Part shown: positions 46,412-62,282 of the stretch, one piece after another
Position numbering within the stretch: position 1 is the first letter of the stretch
Layout: the number at the start of each line of letters is the position of its first letter
Origin: an uncultured Treponema sp.
GTDB lineage: Bacteria > Spirochaetota > Spirochaetia > Treponematales > Treponemataceae
Direction: 5' to 3'
Length of the DNA: 64,000 nucleotides
NCBI GenBank assembly: GCA_947177175.1
Contig: CAMWTK010000003.1
Span: 1 to 64,000 of the forward strand
Notes under the pieces: model-generated
Databases searched by the model: none
What the model saw: the letters and a program-made list of their open reading frames with translations, nothing else
What the model was told of the DNA's origin: nothing
Made by a program: the position numbers and the translations under genes

Positions 46412-49400
46412 ATGTTCGCCAAATCCCGAACAATCAACCGTCAGTACATCGGTAAGGATATTCAGAATTTCATGGAGATTCCGAATCTTATCGATATTCA
46501 GTTGTCTTCGTATGAGAATTTTCTTCAGAAAGAAAAAATCGACCGCAAAGAGCCGTTGGAGAACAAAGGCTTGCAGGAAGTGTTTACGTCCACGTTCCCG
46601 ATTGAAAGCCCCGACGGCATGATGTCCCTTGAATACGAATTCTATGAGCTTGATGAGGAGAACATCAAATTTTCAGAATTGGAATGCAAGCAGAAAGGGC
46701 GGACGTATTCTGTTCCGCTCAAGGCGCGGATCAATTTGAATTTCAAGAGTACCGGCGCAATTCTGCAAAAAGATATTTACATGGGCGACATTCCGCTTAT
46801 GACCGACCGGGGAACGTTCATTATCAACGGCGCGGAGCGTGTCGTCGTTTCGCAGATTCACCGTTCGCCGGGCGTTATTTTTAACCATGAGAAGGGCGTG
46901 TACTCAAGCCGCATTATTCCGTACCGCGGATCATGGCTCGAATTTGAAATCGACCAGAAAAAAGAACTGATTTACGCGAAAATCGACCGCAAAAAGAAGA
47001 TTTTGGGAACGATTTTCCTGCGCGCGCTCGGCTATGAGACGCGCGAGCAGATTATCGACTGCTTCTATGTGACCGAAAAAACGGCCGTCGATGCGAACAA
47101 CAAGGACGCGCTGTTGGACAAAGTGCTTGCGCGCGCGGTGGTTGTCAGCGAGGACGGCGCGGAAAAAGTGCTTTTCAAGGCGGGCACGAAACTGCATCTG
47201 CACGACGTTGACGACCTGATTGCGCAGCAGGTCGGCGAGATTACGACGATCGTGTTTGACGCGCGCAAATCAAAGGGCAAAAAAGAGGAGTGGAATCCGT
47301 CGCTTGACAGCCAGATGATTATCAACTGTTTTGAGCGCGAGGAAATCCATTTTGCGAAAGAGGGCGCGGAGAACGAAGAGCCGACCAAAGAAGAGGCGTT
47401 GGCGCACGTGTATTCCGTGCTCAAGCCGGGCGAGCCGGTTTCTTCCGAGAACGCGGAAAAAGAGCTGAATTCGATGTTCTTCAGCATCCACCATTACGAT
47501 TTTGGACGCGTGGGCCGCTACAAGCTGAACAAAAAATTCGCCGAGTATCAGGAAGAAGTGGAAGACGTGACGCTGACCAAGCAGGATATTATCAGCACGA
47601 TGAAATATCTGATCAAGGTCTACATTGGCAACGCGCCGATTGACGACATCGACCACTTGGGCAACCGCCGCATTCGTTCCGTGGGCGAGCTGATGACATC
47701 GGATTTGAAGACGGCGTTCAAACGCATGGAGCGCATTGCGAAAGAGCGTATGAGCCTCAAAGAAACGGAGACGATGAAGCCGCAGGACTTGATTTCTATC
47801 AAGCCGATTGTGGCGACGATCAAGGAATTCTTCGGATCATCGCAGCTTTCCCAGTTCATGGATCAGGTGAATCCGCTGGCGGAGCTGACGCACAAACGCC
47901 GCCTGTCCGCGCTTGGTCCGGGAGGTCTTTCGCGTGACCGCGCAGGCTTTGAGGTGCGTGACGTGCATTATACGCATTACGGACGAATGTGCCCGATTGA
48001 GACGCCGGAAGGTCCGAACATCGGTCTGATCGTGTCGCTGGCAATTTACACGCGCGTAAACGATTACGGATTTTTGGAGGCACCCTACCGCAAAGTGGAG
48101 GGTGGCAAGGCGACCGACGAAGTGACGTACCTGTCTGCGATTGACGAGGATCGGTATTTTATCGGGCAGGTTGCGGAAGGCATGAAGACGGACGGTTCGT
48201 TCCCCACGGAAATGGTTTCCTGCCGCAACCGGGGCGACTACACGACGCGGAATGTCAAGGACGTGCAGTATATGGACGTTTCTCCGCGGCAGGTCATTTC
48301 GGTTTCCGCGTCGCTCGTTCCGTTCTTGGAGCATGACGACGCGAACCGTGCCTTGATGGGCTGCAACATGCAGCGGCAGGGCGTTCCGCTGTTGTTCCCT
48401 GAGCCGCCGTATGTCGGCACGGGCATGGAGCGCAAGGCGGCGTATGATTCGGGCGTGTTGGTCAAGGCAAAGCATGACGGCGAAGTCGTGTGGGTGACGA
48501 GCGATCTGATCAAGGTAAAGCCTGCGCAGGGTGACAAACTGGACGAATATCCGTTGCTCAAATATCAGCGCACCAATCAGGACACGTGCTATCATCAGCG
48601 TCCGACGGTGCAGGTGGGCGAGACGGTCAAAAAAGGCGACGTGCTTGCGGACGGCCCGGCGACGTTCAACGGCGAACTTTCGCTGGGACGCAACCTGCTG
48701 GTCGGCTTTGTGCCGTGGAACGGGTACAATTACGAGGATGCGGTGCTTATCAGCCGTCGTGTCGTAAAGGAAGATATGTACACGTCCATTCATATCAAGG
48801 AATTCCTGACTGAAATCCGCGAGACGAAACTCGGGCCGGAAAAGATTACGCGTGACGTGCCGAACACGGCGGAAAAAAATCTGGACAATCTTGATGCCGA
48901 AGGCATCATCAGAATCGGCGCGAAAGTGCGGGCAGGCGATATTTTGGTCGGCAAGGTTACGCCGAAAAGCGAGACAGAGACCACGCCGGAATTCAAGCTG
49001 CTCAACTCAATCTTTGGCGAAAAGGCAAAAGAAGTGCGCGATTCATCGTTGCGCGTTCCGCATGGCGTTGAGGGCGTGATTATTGACGTGCAGCGGCTGA
49101 AACGGAGCGCGGGCGACGACTTGAACCCCGGCGTTGACGAAGTGGTCAAGGTGCTGATTGCCAACAAGCGCAAATTGTGCGAGGGCGATAAAATGGCAGG
49201 CCGCCACGGAAACAAGGGCGTTGTCGCGCGCATTCTTCCCGAAGAGGATATGCCGTACCTGGAAGACGGTACGCCGCTTGATGTCTGCCTGAACCCGCTG
49301 GGCGTTCCGTCCCGCATGAACATCGGGCAGATTATGGAATCGGAGCTGGGCATTGCGGGTCGCTACCTGAATCAGTATTTTGAAAGCCCGGCGTTCCAGA

Positions 49401-49943
49401 CACCGAGCCAGGAGCAGATTGCGGAAAAACTGCAAGAGGCGGGGCTGAGTCCCGACTGCAAGCAGGTTGTTCGCGACGGGCGCACGGGCGAGCCGTTCGT
49501 GAACCCGATTTTTGTGGGCGTTATCTACTTCCTCAAACTGCATCACTTGGTCGATGACAAAATGCACGCGCGTTCGACCGGACCGTATTCGCTTGTCACG
49601 CAGCAGCCGTTGGGCGGCAAGGCGCAGTTCGGCGGTCAGCGTCTGGGCGAAATGGAAGTGTGGGCGCTGGAGGCGTATGGCGCGGCGAACACCTTGCAGG
49701 AAATGATGACGATAAAGTCCGACGACATGAACGGCCGCTCAAAAATCTACGAGTCAATCGTAAAGGGCGACCCCTCTTCACCGGCCGGCGTTCCCGAATC
49801 ATTCAACGTGTTGGTGCAGGAACTGCGTGGTCTGGCACTTGACTTTACTATTTATGACGCGAAAGGCAAGCAGATTGCTCTGACCGAGCGTGACCAGGAA
49901 CTGATTGACAAGGCAAGCACTGGTTTTGACAAGGAGAATGAAA

Positions 49944-49951
<8 letters not shown>
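46412..49951 (+). CDS. rpoB: RNA polymerase beta subunit
   Basis: [47 protein letters not shown]; start chosen after gaggt SD. Confidence 0.97.
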
Positions 49952-54227
<4,276 letters not shown>

Positions 54228-54280
54228 AATTGCTTGCGTCGGGCGGCGCAGAAAACGAAGGTTGCTCCGCCCGGCGCGAG

Positions 54281-54320
54281 TCAAATTCACTTGACGAGTG
54301 CGCCGTGAATTTGATACACT
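54281..54320 (+). promoter_or_regulatory. Perfect 10-bp inverted repeat flanking the -35 of a promoter upstream of rpsL
   Basis: TCAAATTCAC-ttgacgagtgcgcc-GTGAATTTGA; TTGACG-18-TACACT. Confidence 0.5.
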
Positions 54321-54401
54321 GACAGAACCTATCGCGCGTTGGGTTTCGCGCGAGCATTTTGTCCGGAGTGCTGACCGGCAAACTAATAGGAGAATGAGGC
54401 A

Positions 54402-54776
54402 ATGCCTACAATTAACCAACTTATTCGTAAAGGACGGCGGTCTTTGGCGAATCAGACGAAAGCTCCCGCGCTTGAGTCTTGTCCGCAGAAGCGCGGTGTT
54501 TGTACCCGCGTGATGACCGTTACGCCCAAAAAGCCGAACTCTGCGCTCCGCAAGGTAGCCCGTGTTCGCTTGTCAAACGGTATTGAAGTGACTGCATATA
54601 TTCCCGGTATCGGACATAACTTGCAGGAGCATTCGGTCGTGCTTATCCGTGGTGGACGTGTAAAGGATCTTCCTGGTGTGCGTTATCATATCATCCGCGG
54701 TACGAAAGATGCGCTCGGTGTTGACGGACGCAAACGCGCCCGGTCAAAGTATGGCGCAAAGAAGCCGAAGGCGTAA
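54402..54776 (+). CDS. rpsL: Ribosomal protein S12
   Basis: [12 protein letters not shown] ... [17 protein letters not shown]. Confidence 0.98.
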   Translation: MPTINQLIRKGRRSLANQTKAPALESCPQKRGVCTRVMTVTPKKPNSALRKVARVRLSNGIEVTAYIPGIGHNLQEHSVVLIRGGRVKDLPGVRYHIIRGTKDALGVDGRKRARSKYGAKKPKA

Positions 54777-54798
54777 GCAAGGATAATAGGAGTATACT

Positions 54799-55269
54799 AT
54801 GGGAAGACACAAGAAATCCGTAAACCGTCCTATTGTACCTGACGCAAAATACAACAGCGCGGTTGTCACCAAATTTATCACGCGCATGATGCTGGACGGA
54901 AAAAAAGAGACGTGCACGAAAATCATCTATGAGGCGATGGACAAACTGAAGGCAAAGACCAATCAGGATCCGCTGGAAGTGTTCAACAAGGCGTTGGATA
55001 ACGTCAAGCCGTTGGTGGAAGTGAAAAGCCGCCGCGTCGGTGGTGCGACCTATCAGGTGCCGATTGAGATTCGCGACAGCCGCCGCGAGGCATTGGCTAT
55101 GCGTTGGATTATCGCCGCCGCCCGGAATCGTTCTGGTCACGGCATGGCGGACACGCTCGCTTCGGAGCTGATTGACGCATTCAACAATACGGGTTCTGCT
55201 TTCAAAAAGAAAGAGGACACCCACAAAATGGCAGAAGCGAACAAGGCTTTTGCGCACTACCGCTGGTAG
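54799..55269 (+). CDS. rpsG: Ribosomal protein S7
   Basis: [20 protein letters not shown] ... [13 protein letters not shown]. Confidence 0.97.
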   Translation: MGRHKKSVNRPIVPDAKYNSAVVTKFITRMMLDGKKETCTKIIYEAMDKLKAKTNQDPLEVFNKALDNVKPLVEVKSRRVGGATYQVPIEIRDSRREALAMRWIIAAARNRSGHGMADTLASELIDAFNNTGSAFKKKEDTHKMAEANKAFAHYRW

Positions 55270-55276
55270 ATGAATG

Positions 55277-55300
55277 CCCGCCACAATGGCGGGTTTTTTT
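55277..55300 (+). terminator. Terminator after rpsG
   Basis: cccgcca-caa-tggcggg T7. Confidence 0.85.
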
Positions 55301-55333
55301 GTAGAAAATTCGGGGAATTCTTTTGAATTCCCC

Positions 55334-55362
55334 TTGCACAATTTTTCTAAATTTTGTATAAA
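55334..55362 (+). promoter_or_regulatory. Promoter upstream of the tuf leader
   Basis: TTGCAC-17-TATAAA, preceded by hairpin GGGGAATTC-tttt-GAATTCCCC (55312-55333). Confidence 0.55.
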
Positions 55363-55368
55363 ATAGTA

Positions 55369-55811
55369 CGCTCTTTATCTTTCGGTAATCTGCGTTTTTA
55401 CAGGGTTCTTTGAAAAATCAGGCGGACTTGGGAGGTCCGGCACACGCCGTAACGTTAATCAGTTTTGGTTTTCAGGCGTGAGCAGCCCTTGATTTGCAGG
55501 TATCTGCCGTTGGCAGTATCTATATAAGACGATTGAATCAAGGTGTTCCTGATGGTTGGCTGTTTCACAGCCGCCAGTTTTGGATGCCACATCGGTCGTC
55601 AAGACAAAAATGATGATGTTCGGTGGCACGGAACACGGTATTCCGAAAAGATGGAATGCCGGGATAGTGTAAATCGTCTTTATTATTTTTGTGGAATAGT
55701 GTGTTGCGAATGGGCTTTTTTCGGTGGAAAAAAGTTTCGTTCTGGCTTAAAGTGCATCACATATACATTAAAATGCCGAGGCGGAAGAGACCGCCGGCAA
55801 GGAGAAAGGAC
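55369..55811 (+). other. Long structured 5' leader of tuf or embedded ncRNA
   Basis: No plausible ORF; several strong hairpins (see findings). Confidence 0.5.
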
Positions 55812-56999
55812 ATGGCAAAGGAGAAGTTCAACCGAACTAAACCCCACATGAACGTCGGTACCATCGGGCACGTTGACCATGGTAAGACCACGCTGTCTGC
55901 TGCTATTACAATGCACTGTGCAAAGAAATACGGCGACAAAGCACTCAAGTATGATGAAATCGACAGCGCGCCGGAAGAGAAGACCCGTGGTATTACGATT
56001 AACACGCGGCACTTGGAGTATCAGTCAGACAAACGCCACTATGCGCATATTGACTGTCCGGGACATGCTGACTATATCAAGAACATGATTACCGGTGCTG
56101 CGCAGATGGACGGCGCGGTGCTCGTTGTTTCTGCCCCGGATTCAGTTATGCCGCAGACCCGTGAGCACTTGTTGCTCGCTCGCCAGGTCGGTGTTCCGAA
56201 GATTATCGTATTCCTGAACAAAGTTGACTTGGTTGACGACCCCGATTTGCTTGAATTGGTCGTTGAGGAAGTGAAAGATACCGTCAAGGAATATGGCTTT
56301 GACGAGAACACCCCGATTGTTCAGGGTTCTGCGTTCAAGGCGCTGGCTGACGGCGCGTCTGCGGAAGACACCAAATGCATCGACGAGTTGCTTGCTACGA
56401 TGGACAGCTGGTTCGATGATCCGAAACGCGACGAGGACAAGCCGTTCTTGATGCCGATTGAAGACATCTTCACGATTTCTGGACGTGGTACGGTCGTTAC
56501 TGGTCGTATTGAGCGCGGTATCGTCAAAATGGCTGATTCTGTGGAGATTGTCGGTATTCGCCCGACTCAGACATCAACGGTTACTGGCATTGAAATGTTC
56601 CAGAAAACGCTGGACGAAGGTATGGCCGGTGATAACGTCGGTATCCTGCTCCGTGGTATTGAAAAGAAAGACGTGGAGCGCGGTCAGGTTTTGGCTGCTC
56701 CGGGAACGATTAAGCCGCACACCAAATTTGAGGCACAGATTTACGTGCTTTCAAAGGAAGAGGGCGGTCGTCACAGCCCGTTCTTCTCAGGGTATCGTCC
56801 GCAGTTCTATTTCCGCACGACCGATATTACCGGTACAGTTGCGCTGCCGGCGGGAACTGACATGGTGAAGCCGGGCGACAACACCAAGATTATCGGTGAG
56901 CTGATTCACCCGATTGCTATGGACGAAGGTCTGAAATTGGCCATCCGCGAGGGCGGTCATACAATCGCTTCTGGTCAGGTTACCAAGATTATCGAATAG
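55812..56999 (+). CDS. tuf: Elongation factor Tu
   Basis: [33 protein letters not shown]; start at 55812, not at the ORF-track 55689. Confidence 0.98.
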   Translation: MAKEKFNRTKPHMNVGTIGHVDHGKTTLSAAITMHCAKKYGDKALKYDEIDSAPEEKTRGITINTRHLEYQSDKRHYAHIDCPGHADYIKNMITGAAQMDGAVLVVSAPDSVMPQTREHLLLARQVGVPKIIVFLNKVDLVDDPDLLELVVEEVKDTVKEYGFDENTPIVQGSAFKALADGASAEDTKCIDELLATMDSWFDDPKRDEDKPFLMPIEDIFTISGRGTVVTGRIERGIVKMADSVEIVGIRPTQTSTVTGIEMFQKTLDEGMAGDNVGILLRGIEKKDVERGQVLAAPGTIKPHTKFEAQIYVLSKEEGGRHSPFFSGYRPQFYFRTTDITGTVALPAGTDMVKPGDNTKIIGELIHPIAMDEGLKLAIREGGHTIASGQVTKIIE

Positions 57000-57009
57000 G
57001 ATTGTGGAT

Positions 57010-57047
57010 AAATGGATTTCCGGCAAATTGCTGTCGGAAATCCATTT
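57010..57047 (+). terminator. Hairpin/attenuator between tuf and rpsJ
   Basis: Perfect 13-bp stem aaatggatttccg / cggaaatccattt followed by tattt. Confidence 0.55.
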
Positions 57048-57067
57048 TATTTCCCTGGAGGAATGTA

Positions 57068-57376
57068 ATGGCTAACGAAAAGATTCGTGTCAGACTTCGT
57101 GCGTATGACGTGGAGTTGATCGATCAGAGTGCAAAAGCCATCGTGCAGACTGTTCAGAAAGCGGGCGCAAAGGTTTTGGGACCGATTCCGCTTCCGACTA
57201 GAATCAACAAAATCACCGTTCTGCGCTCGCCGCACGTCAACAAAAAGTCGCGCGAGCAGTTTGAAATGAGAACGCACAAACGGTTGATTGACATCTTGAA
57301 TCCGACGACGGATGTCATGGATTCATTGATGAAACTTGAATTGCCTGCCGGTGTAGACGTAGAGATTAAACAGTAA
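57068..57376 (+). CDS. rpsJ: Ribosomal protein S10
   Basis: [22 protein letters not shown]. Confidence 0.97.
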   Translation: MANEKIRVRLRAYDVELIDQSAKAIVQTVQKAGAKVLGPIPLPTRINKITVLRSPHVNKKSREQFEMRTHKRLIDILNPTTDVMDSLMKLELPAGVDVEIKQ

Positions 57377-57488
57377 GATTGCGTTGCGTTGCGACAGGTC
57401 TTGCCGTAATACACAGTACGGTTCCCTATGGATCGGGAATGGCGGCTGACAGAGAAGGGCGGTTGCCTTTCTGTTAGGAGTAATCAGA

Positions 57489-58109
57489 ATGAAAGGTCTG
57501 ATAGCAAAAAAAGTAGGAATGACACAGATTTTCGACGAAAACGGTAATCTGACACCAGTAACCGTGATCCACGTCGAGCCGAATACGGTCATTGCTACAA
57601 AAACAAAGGAAACGAACGGATACAATGCTGTTGTTCTTGGTCTTGAAGATATGAAAGAATCAAAAGTGAACAAGGCATATAAAGGTCAGTTTCCTGAAAA
57701 CATTGCGCCGAAGCGTCATCTGAAAGAGTTCAGGGACTTCGAGCAGGAAGTTGCGGTTGGCGACCAGATTGGTCTTGAGCTGTTTGAAAAGACATCGTTT
57801 GTCGATGTTACGGCAACTTCAAAAGGCAAGGGATTCCAAGGTGTGATGAAACGTTGGGGATTCCATGGTGGTCGTGCGACGCACGGTTCTAAATTTCATC
57901 GTGAGCCGGGCGGTACAGGAAATTGTACGACACCGGGTCATACCATGAAAAACACCAAATTGCCGGGACGTATGGGATTTGAGCGCGTGACAGTGCAGAA
58001 TCTTAAGATTGTCAAGATTGACCCCGAATTGAAGGTGGTTATGGTTCGCGGGGCTGTTCCCGGGAATAAAGACTGTACGCTGATCATTAAGTCCGCGGTT
58101 AAGAAATAA
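57489..58109 (+). CDS. rplC: Ribosomal protein L3
   Basis: KGLIAKKVGMTQIFDENG; GKGFQGVMKRWGF. Confidence 0.97.
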   Translation: MKGLIAKKVGMTQIFDENGNLTPVTVIHVEPNTVIATKTKETNGYNAVVLGLEDMKESKVNKAYKGQFPENIAPKRHLKEFRDFEQEVAVGDQIGLELFEKTSFVDVTATSKGKGFQGVMKRWGFHGGRATHGSKFHREPGGTGNCTTPGHTMKNTKLPGRMGFERVTVQNLKIVKIDPELKVVMVRGAVPGNKDCTLIIKSAVKK

Positions 58110-58124
58110 GGTCGAGGGAATACG

Positions 58125-58763
58125 ATGGAAAAGAAAGTCTATTCAGTCGATGGTAAAGAGCTGCGCACGATTACGCTTGATGACAGTGTATTCGGTCTTC
58201 CGGTAAATGAGGATGTCATTTACTATGCCATCACAAACGAATTAGCGAATAAGCGTGTTGGTACGGCGTGTACAAAAACTCGTGCGGAAGTGCACGGCAG
58301 TAATGCCAAGCCCTATAAACAGAAGGGAACGGGTCATGCTCGCCGCGGTGACAAAAAGTCGCCGATTAACGTGGGTGGCGGTACGATTTTCGGACCGAAG
58401 CCGCGCGATTACAGTTATGCCATTCCGAAAAAAGAGAAACGTCTTGCCATGAAGTCTATTCTGTCTTTGCAGGCGCAGAGTGACAGGTTGACGGTCGTGG
58501 AAGATTTTACGATTGACAGCGGAAAGACAAAGGATTTGGTGAAAATTCTGAACAACTTTGCGAAAGATGAACGCACGGTTATCATCCTGAAAGATGATGA
58601 TAAAAAGATTAAGCAGGCGGGGCGCAATATCCGCAATCTGTACTTTTTGTCATACAACCGTTTGCGCGCGCATGACTTGTTCTACGGGCGCAAAGTCATC
58701 CTTTTGGAAGGTGCGGCAAAGAATCTTTCTGAATTCTACAATAAAAAAGAGGAGGCTAAATAA
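58125..58763 (+). CDS. rplD: Ribosomal protein L4
   Basis: KPYKQKGTGHARRGDKKSP. Confidence 0.97.
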   Translation: MEKKVYSVDGKELRTITLDDSVFGLPVNEDVIYYAITNELANKRVGTACTKTRAEVHGSNAKPYKQKGTGHARRGDKKSPINVGGGTIFGPKPRDYSYAIPKKEKRLAMKSILSLQAQSDRLTVVEDFTIDSGKTKDLVKILNNFAKDERTVIILKDDDKKIKQAGRNIRNLYFLSYNRLRAHDLFYGRKVILLEGAAKNLSEFYNKKEEAK

Positions 58764-59059
58764 TGAGCGATTTGTCAAATCTGAACGATGTTCTTATTCA
58801 GCCGATACTGTCTGAAAAAGCTACTGCGCTCCGTGAGCAGAATAAATATGTGTTTAAGGTGGCACCTGATGCCAACAAGACACAGATAAAAGAGGCAGTG
58901 TCAAAACTCTTTAACGTGACCGTTGTGAACTGCACGACGATGAATGTGTTTGGTAAGGTTAAACGTCTGCGCGGAAGATCCGGAAGAACTTCCAGCTGGA
59001 AAAAGGCGATTGTCCGTCTTGCTCCGGGCGAAACCATTAAGGGATTCGAGGGCGTGTAA
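58763..59059 (+). CDS. rplW: Ribosomal protein L23
   Basis: [38 protein letters not shown]. Confidence 0.96.
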   Translation: MSDLSNLNDVLIQPILSEKATALREQNKYVFKVAPDANKTQIKEAVSKLFNVTVVNCTTMNVFGKVKRLRGRSGRTSSWKKAIVRLAPGETIKGFEGV

Positions 59060-59084
59060 GCCTTCATGCATTAAGGGGAACCAG

Positions 59085-59909
59085 ATGGCTCTAAAAGTTT
59101 TTAAACCATACACTGCCGGTACTCGTACCCGCATTGATTTGGTAAGAGAAGAACTGACAACCGATAAACCCGAAAAAAGTCTGGTATCAGGTCTTAAGTC
59201 AAATGGTGGTCGCGGTCAAGGCGGACGTATTTCGGTGCGTCATCAGGGCGGCGGACACAAGAGAAAGTATCGTATGATTGACTTCAAGCGCAACAAGCAC
59301 GGCATCCCAGGTACGGTCAAGACAATCGAATACGATCCGAACCGCAGTGCGAACATCGCGCTTATTGCGTATGCAGACGGAGAAAAGCGTTATATTATCG
59401 CACCGAAAGGGCTGACGGTCGGGCAGAAGATTATGTCTGGCGAAAATGCAACGCCGACGGTAGGCAATGCGTTGCCGCTAGAAGCAATTCCGGTCGGTTT
59501 TACGGTGCATAACATTGAGTTGACGCTGGGGCGAGGTGGTCAGCTTGCCCGTTCGGCCGGCGCGAGTGCGTTGGTGGCGGCAAAGGACGGCGACTATGTG
59601 GTCATTCGTCTGCCTTCAAGCGAAACGCGCCGTGTGTTCGGCAAGTGCTATGCGACAATCGGCGTTGTGGGTAATGAAGATCGTATGAATACCCAGCTTG
59701 GCAAAGCAGGTCGCCGACGGTGGCTCGGTGTTCGCCCGACCGTTCGTGGTATGGCGATGAACCCGGTCGATCATCCGCTTGGTGGTGGTGAAGGTGCCGG
59801 TAAAGGTCATCATCCGGTTACTCCTTGGGGACAACCTTGTCGTGGGTATAAAACGCGCAACAAGAGAAAAACGTCGAGCAGATTTATCGTTTCACGGCGT
59901 AAGAAGTAG
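59085..59909 (+). CDS. rplB: Ribosomal protein L2
   Basis: [36 protein letters not shown]. Confidence 0.98.
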   Translation: MALKVFKPYTAGTRTRIDLVREELTTDKPEKSLVSGLKSNGGRGQGGRISVRHQGGGHKRKYRMIDFKRNKHGIPGTVKTIEYDPNRSANIALIAYADGEKRYIIAPKGLTVGQKIMSGENATPTVGNALPLEAIPVGFTVHNIELTLGRGGQLARSAGASALVAAKDGDYVVIRLPSSETRRVFGKCYATIGVVGNEDRMNTQLGKAGRRRWLGVRPTVRGMAMNPVDHPLGGGEGAGKGHHPVTPWGQPCRGYKTRNKRKTSSRFIVSRRKK

Positions 59910-59920
59910 AGGAGTTAGCG

Positions 59921-60199
59921 GTGTCAAGATCGGTTAAAAAAGGACCTTTCATTGAAAAGAGTCTTTACAAGAAAATAATTGAGATGAACAAAGAGTCAGA
60001 CAAGAAGATGATTAAGACCTATTCTCGCTGCTCTACGATCATCCCTGAAATGGTGGGCAATACCATTTCTGTGTATAATGGCAAGTCATGGATTCCGGTT
60101 TACGTAACAGAGAATCTCGTCGGGCATAAGCTGGGCGAGTTTGCTCCGACACGTACCTTTAAGGGTCATGGCGGTTCAGACAAAAAAGTTGGAAAATAA
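59921..60199 (+). CDS. rpsS: Ribosomal protein S19 (GTG start)
   Basis: [28 protein letters not shown]. Confidence 0.97.
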   Translation: MSRSVKKGPFIEKSLYKKIIEMNKESDKKMIKTYSRCSTIIPEMVGNTISVYNGKSWIPVYVTENLVGHKLGEFAPTRTFKGHGGSDKKVGK

Positions 60200-60210
60200 A
60201 GGTGGATATT

Positions 60211-60567
60211 ATGGCTGAAAAAAAAGGTTATGTAGCCACTACAAAATTCCTGATTGCATCGCCGACTAAGGTTCGTCCGGTTGCGCGCGTGATTAATCGG
60301 AAGCCTTACTCAGAGGCGATGGCAATTCTTGCTAATATGCCGCAGAAAGGTGCGAAACTTATTGCTGGTACGTTGAAATCAGCGGCATCTAATGCGCTGT
60401 ATGCGAACAAGAAACTGGATGAAGATATGTTGTATGTCAAGGAAATTCGCATTGACGAAGGTCCGCGGCTGAAGAGAGTGTGGTTTCGTGCCCGTGGTCG
60501 TGCTGATCGGCTCTTGAAGCGTATGTGCCATATCACCGTCATTGTTGACGAGAAGGCGGGGGAATAA
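60211..60567 (+). CDS. rplV: Ribosomal protein L22
   Basis: [32 protein letters not shown]. Confidence 0.96.
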   Translation: MAEKKGYVATTKFLIASPTKVRPVARVINRKPYSEAMAILANMPQKGAKLIAGTLKSAASNALYANKKLDEDMLYVKEIRIDEGPRLKRVWFRARGRADRLLKRMCHITVIVDEKAGE

Positions 60568-60568
60568 A

Positions 60569-61342
60569 GTGGGTCAGAAAGTAAATCCTATCGGTTTGCG
60601 CCTTGGCGTGAACAAGACGTGGCAGTCTCGCTGGTATGCAGATCCTCGTGAATATGCAGACCTCGTTTTGGAAGATCTTGCTATCCGCGAGATGGTAAGA
60701 ACCCTGCCGGAATGTCAGAACGCTGATATTGCAGAGATTGAGATTATCCGGCATCCGCAGCGTGTGACGATTGTGATTCACACGGCTCGTCCGGGAGTCA
60801 TCATCGGCGTGAAAGGCGCGAACATTGAGAAAATCAGTGCGGAAATCCAGTCTAAGCTGACCAAAAAAGTGCAGATTAAGATTAAGGAAATCAAACGCGC
60901 TGACATCAACGCATCGCTGATTGCGCAGAACGTTGGACGCCAGCTTTCAGGGCGTGGGTCGTTCCGCAAGGCTTTGAAGCAGGCTTCTGCAAATGCCATG
61001 AAGGGCGGCGCACAGGGCATTAAGATTCGCCTTGCCGGTCGTCTTGGCGGTGCAGATATGAGCCGCAACGAGGAACTGAAGTTGGGACGTGTTCCGCTTC
61101 ATACGCTCCGTGCGGACATCGACTACGGCACGTTTGAGGCTCATACGACGTACGGTAAAATCGGTATTAAAGTTTGGGTCTATAATGGCATGAACTATGG
61201 TCGTGAGCAGAATGAAGATGCCGGTCAGTTGGTGCGCAAGCCGCGCCGTGATCGTGAGGCTTCTGGCGAAGGTCGGTCAGCGGACAGAAAGCCTGCTGAC
61301 AAGCCAAGGCGTTCCGCTCGCAGTACTTCAAAAGGAGAGTAA
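60569..61342 (+). CDS. rpsC: Ribosomal protein S3 (GTG start)
   Basis: [25 protein letters not shown]. Confidence 0.97.
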   Translation: MGQKVNPIGLRLGVNKTWQSRWYADPREYADLVLEDLAIREMVRTLPECQNADIAEIEIIRHPQRVTIVIHTARPGVIIGVKGANIEKISAEIQSKLTKKVQIKIKEIKRADINASLIAQNVGRQLSGRGSFRKALKQASANAMKGGAQGIKIRLAGRLGGADMSRNEELKLGRVPLHTLRADIDYGTFEAHTTYGKIGIKVWVYNGMNYGREQNEDAGQLVRKPRRDREASGEGRSADRKPADKPRRSARSTSKGE

Positions 61343-61347
61343 CGTAA

Positions 61348-61764
61348 ATGCTTAGTCCTAAAAGAGTTATTCACCGCAAAGTACAGCGCGGAAGAATTAA
61401 GGGAAACGCGACTCGTGACAATCACATTGATTTTGGCGAGATTGCCTTGGTGGCATTGGAGCCGGTGTGGCTGAGCGCAAAACAGATTGAGGCGGCTCGT
61501 GTTGCGATTAACCGTAGAATTGACCGTAAGGGTCATGTGTGGACGCGGGTGTTCCCTGACAAACCGATTTCAAAGAAACCCGCCGAAACGCGCATGGGTA
61601 AGGGCAAGGGATCGCCGGAATTTTGGGCTGCGGTCATTAAGCCGGGCATGATTTTGTTTGAGGTTGGCGAAGTTGACATCAAGGCTGCTGAAGCGGCGTT
61701 GATGCTTGCGGCAAGCAAGTTGCCGATTAAGACAAGAATTGCCTTTAAACCGACGCAAGACTAA
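61348..61764 (+). CDS. rplP: Ribosomal protein L16
   Basis: [31 protein letters not shown]. Confidence 0.97.
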   Translation: MLSPKRVIHRKVQRGRIKGNATRDNHIDFGEIALVALEPVWLSAKQIEAARVAINRRIDRKGHVWTRVFPDKPISKKPAETRMGKGKGSPEFWAAVIKPGMILFEVGEVDIKAAEAALMLAASKLPIKTRIAFKPTQD

Positions 61765-61775
61765 GGAGTGAAGAG

Positions 61776-61985
61776 ATGGCTTCAAAAAAGAAAGATATAA
61801 AGGAACTGTCTTACAACGAATTGGTTGCACAGGAAAAAGAGCTTAAGCAGAAATACATGGATTTCCGTTTCCAAAAGGTAAACGGGCATGTAGATAACCC
61901 GTTGGAGGAACGTACTATCCGCCGTGACATCGCGAGGGTGAAGACGTTCATCCGCCAGAAAGAACTGGCTGGACAGAATAAGTAG
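61776..61985 (+). CDS. rpmC: Ribosomal protein L29
   Basis: ELSYNELVAQEKELKQKYMDFRFQ. Confidence 0.95.
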   Translation: MASKKKDIKELSYNELVAQEKELKQKYMDFRFQKVNGHVDNPLEERTIRRDIARVKTFIRQKELAGQNK

Positions 61986-61995
61986 GAGCTGAAAC

Positions 61996-62265
61996 GTGGC
62001 AGAACAGGCTGTTCAGAAAAGCGCGAAACGTTCTTTGGTCGGTTTGGTGACGAGCGACAAGATGGACAAAACTATCGTCGTTTCTATCAACACCAAGAGA
62101 ATGGACACGCTTTATAAGAAGTATGTTACACGCACAAAGAAATGTAAGGTTCATGATGAAAAGAATGAGGCTCACATTGGAGATACCGTGCGTATTGTGG
62201 AATGTCGCCCGCTGAGCAAAGACAAATGCTGGCGTCTTGCAGAAATCATTGAACGCGCGAAATAA
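61996..62265 (+). CDS. rpsQ: Ribosomal protein S17 (GTG start)
   Basis: [34 protein letters not shown]. Confidence 0.96.
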   Translation: MAEQAVQKSAKRSLVGLVTSDKMDKTIVVSINTKRMDTLYKKYVTRTKKCKVHDEKNEAHIGDTVRIVECRPLSKDKCWRLAEIIERAK

Positions 62266-62282
62266 CGCGGAGGAGTTGACGA

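Noticed and set aside
55369-55690. tmRNA or RNase P RNA in the tuf leader
   Set aside because: No tRNA-like TTCGA arm or CCA end, and no GAGGAAAGTCC/ACAGAAA signatures.
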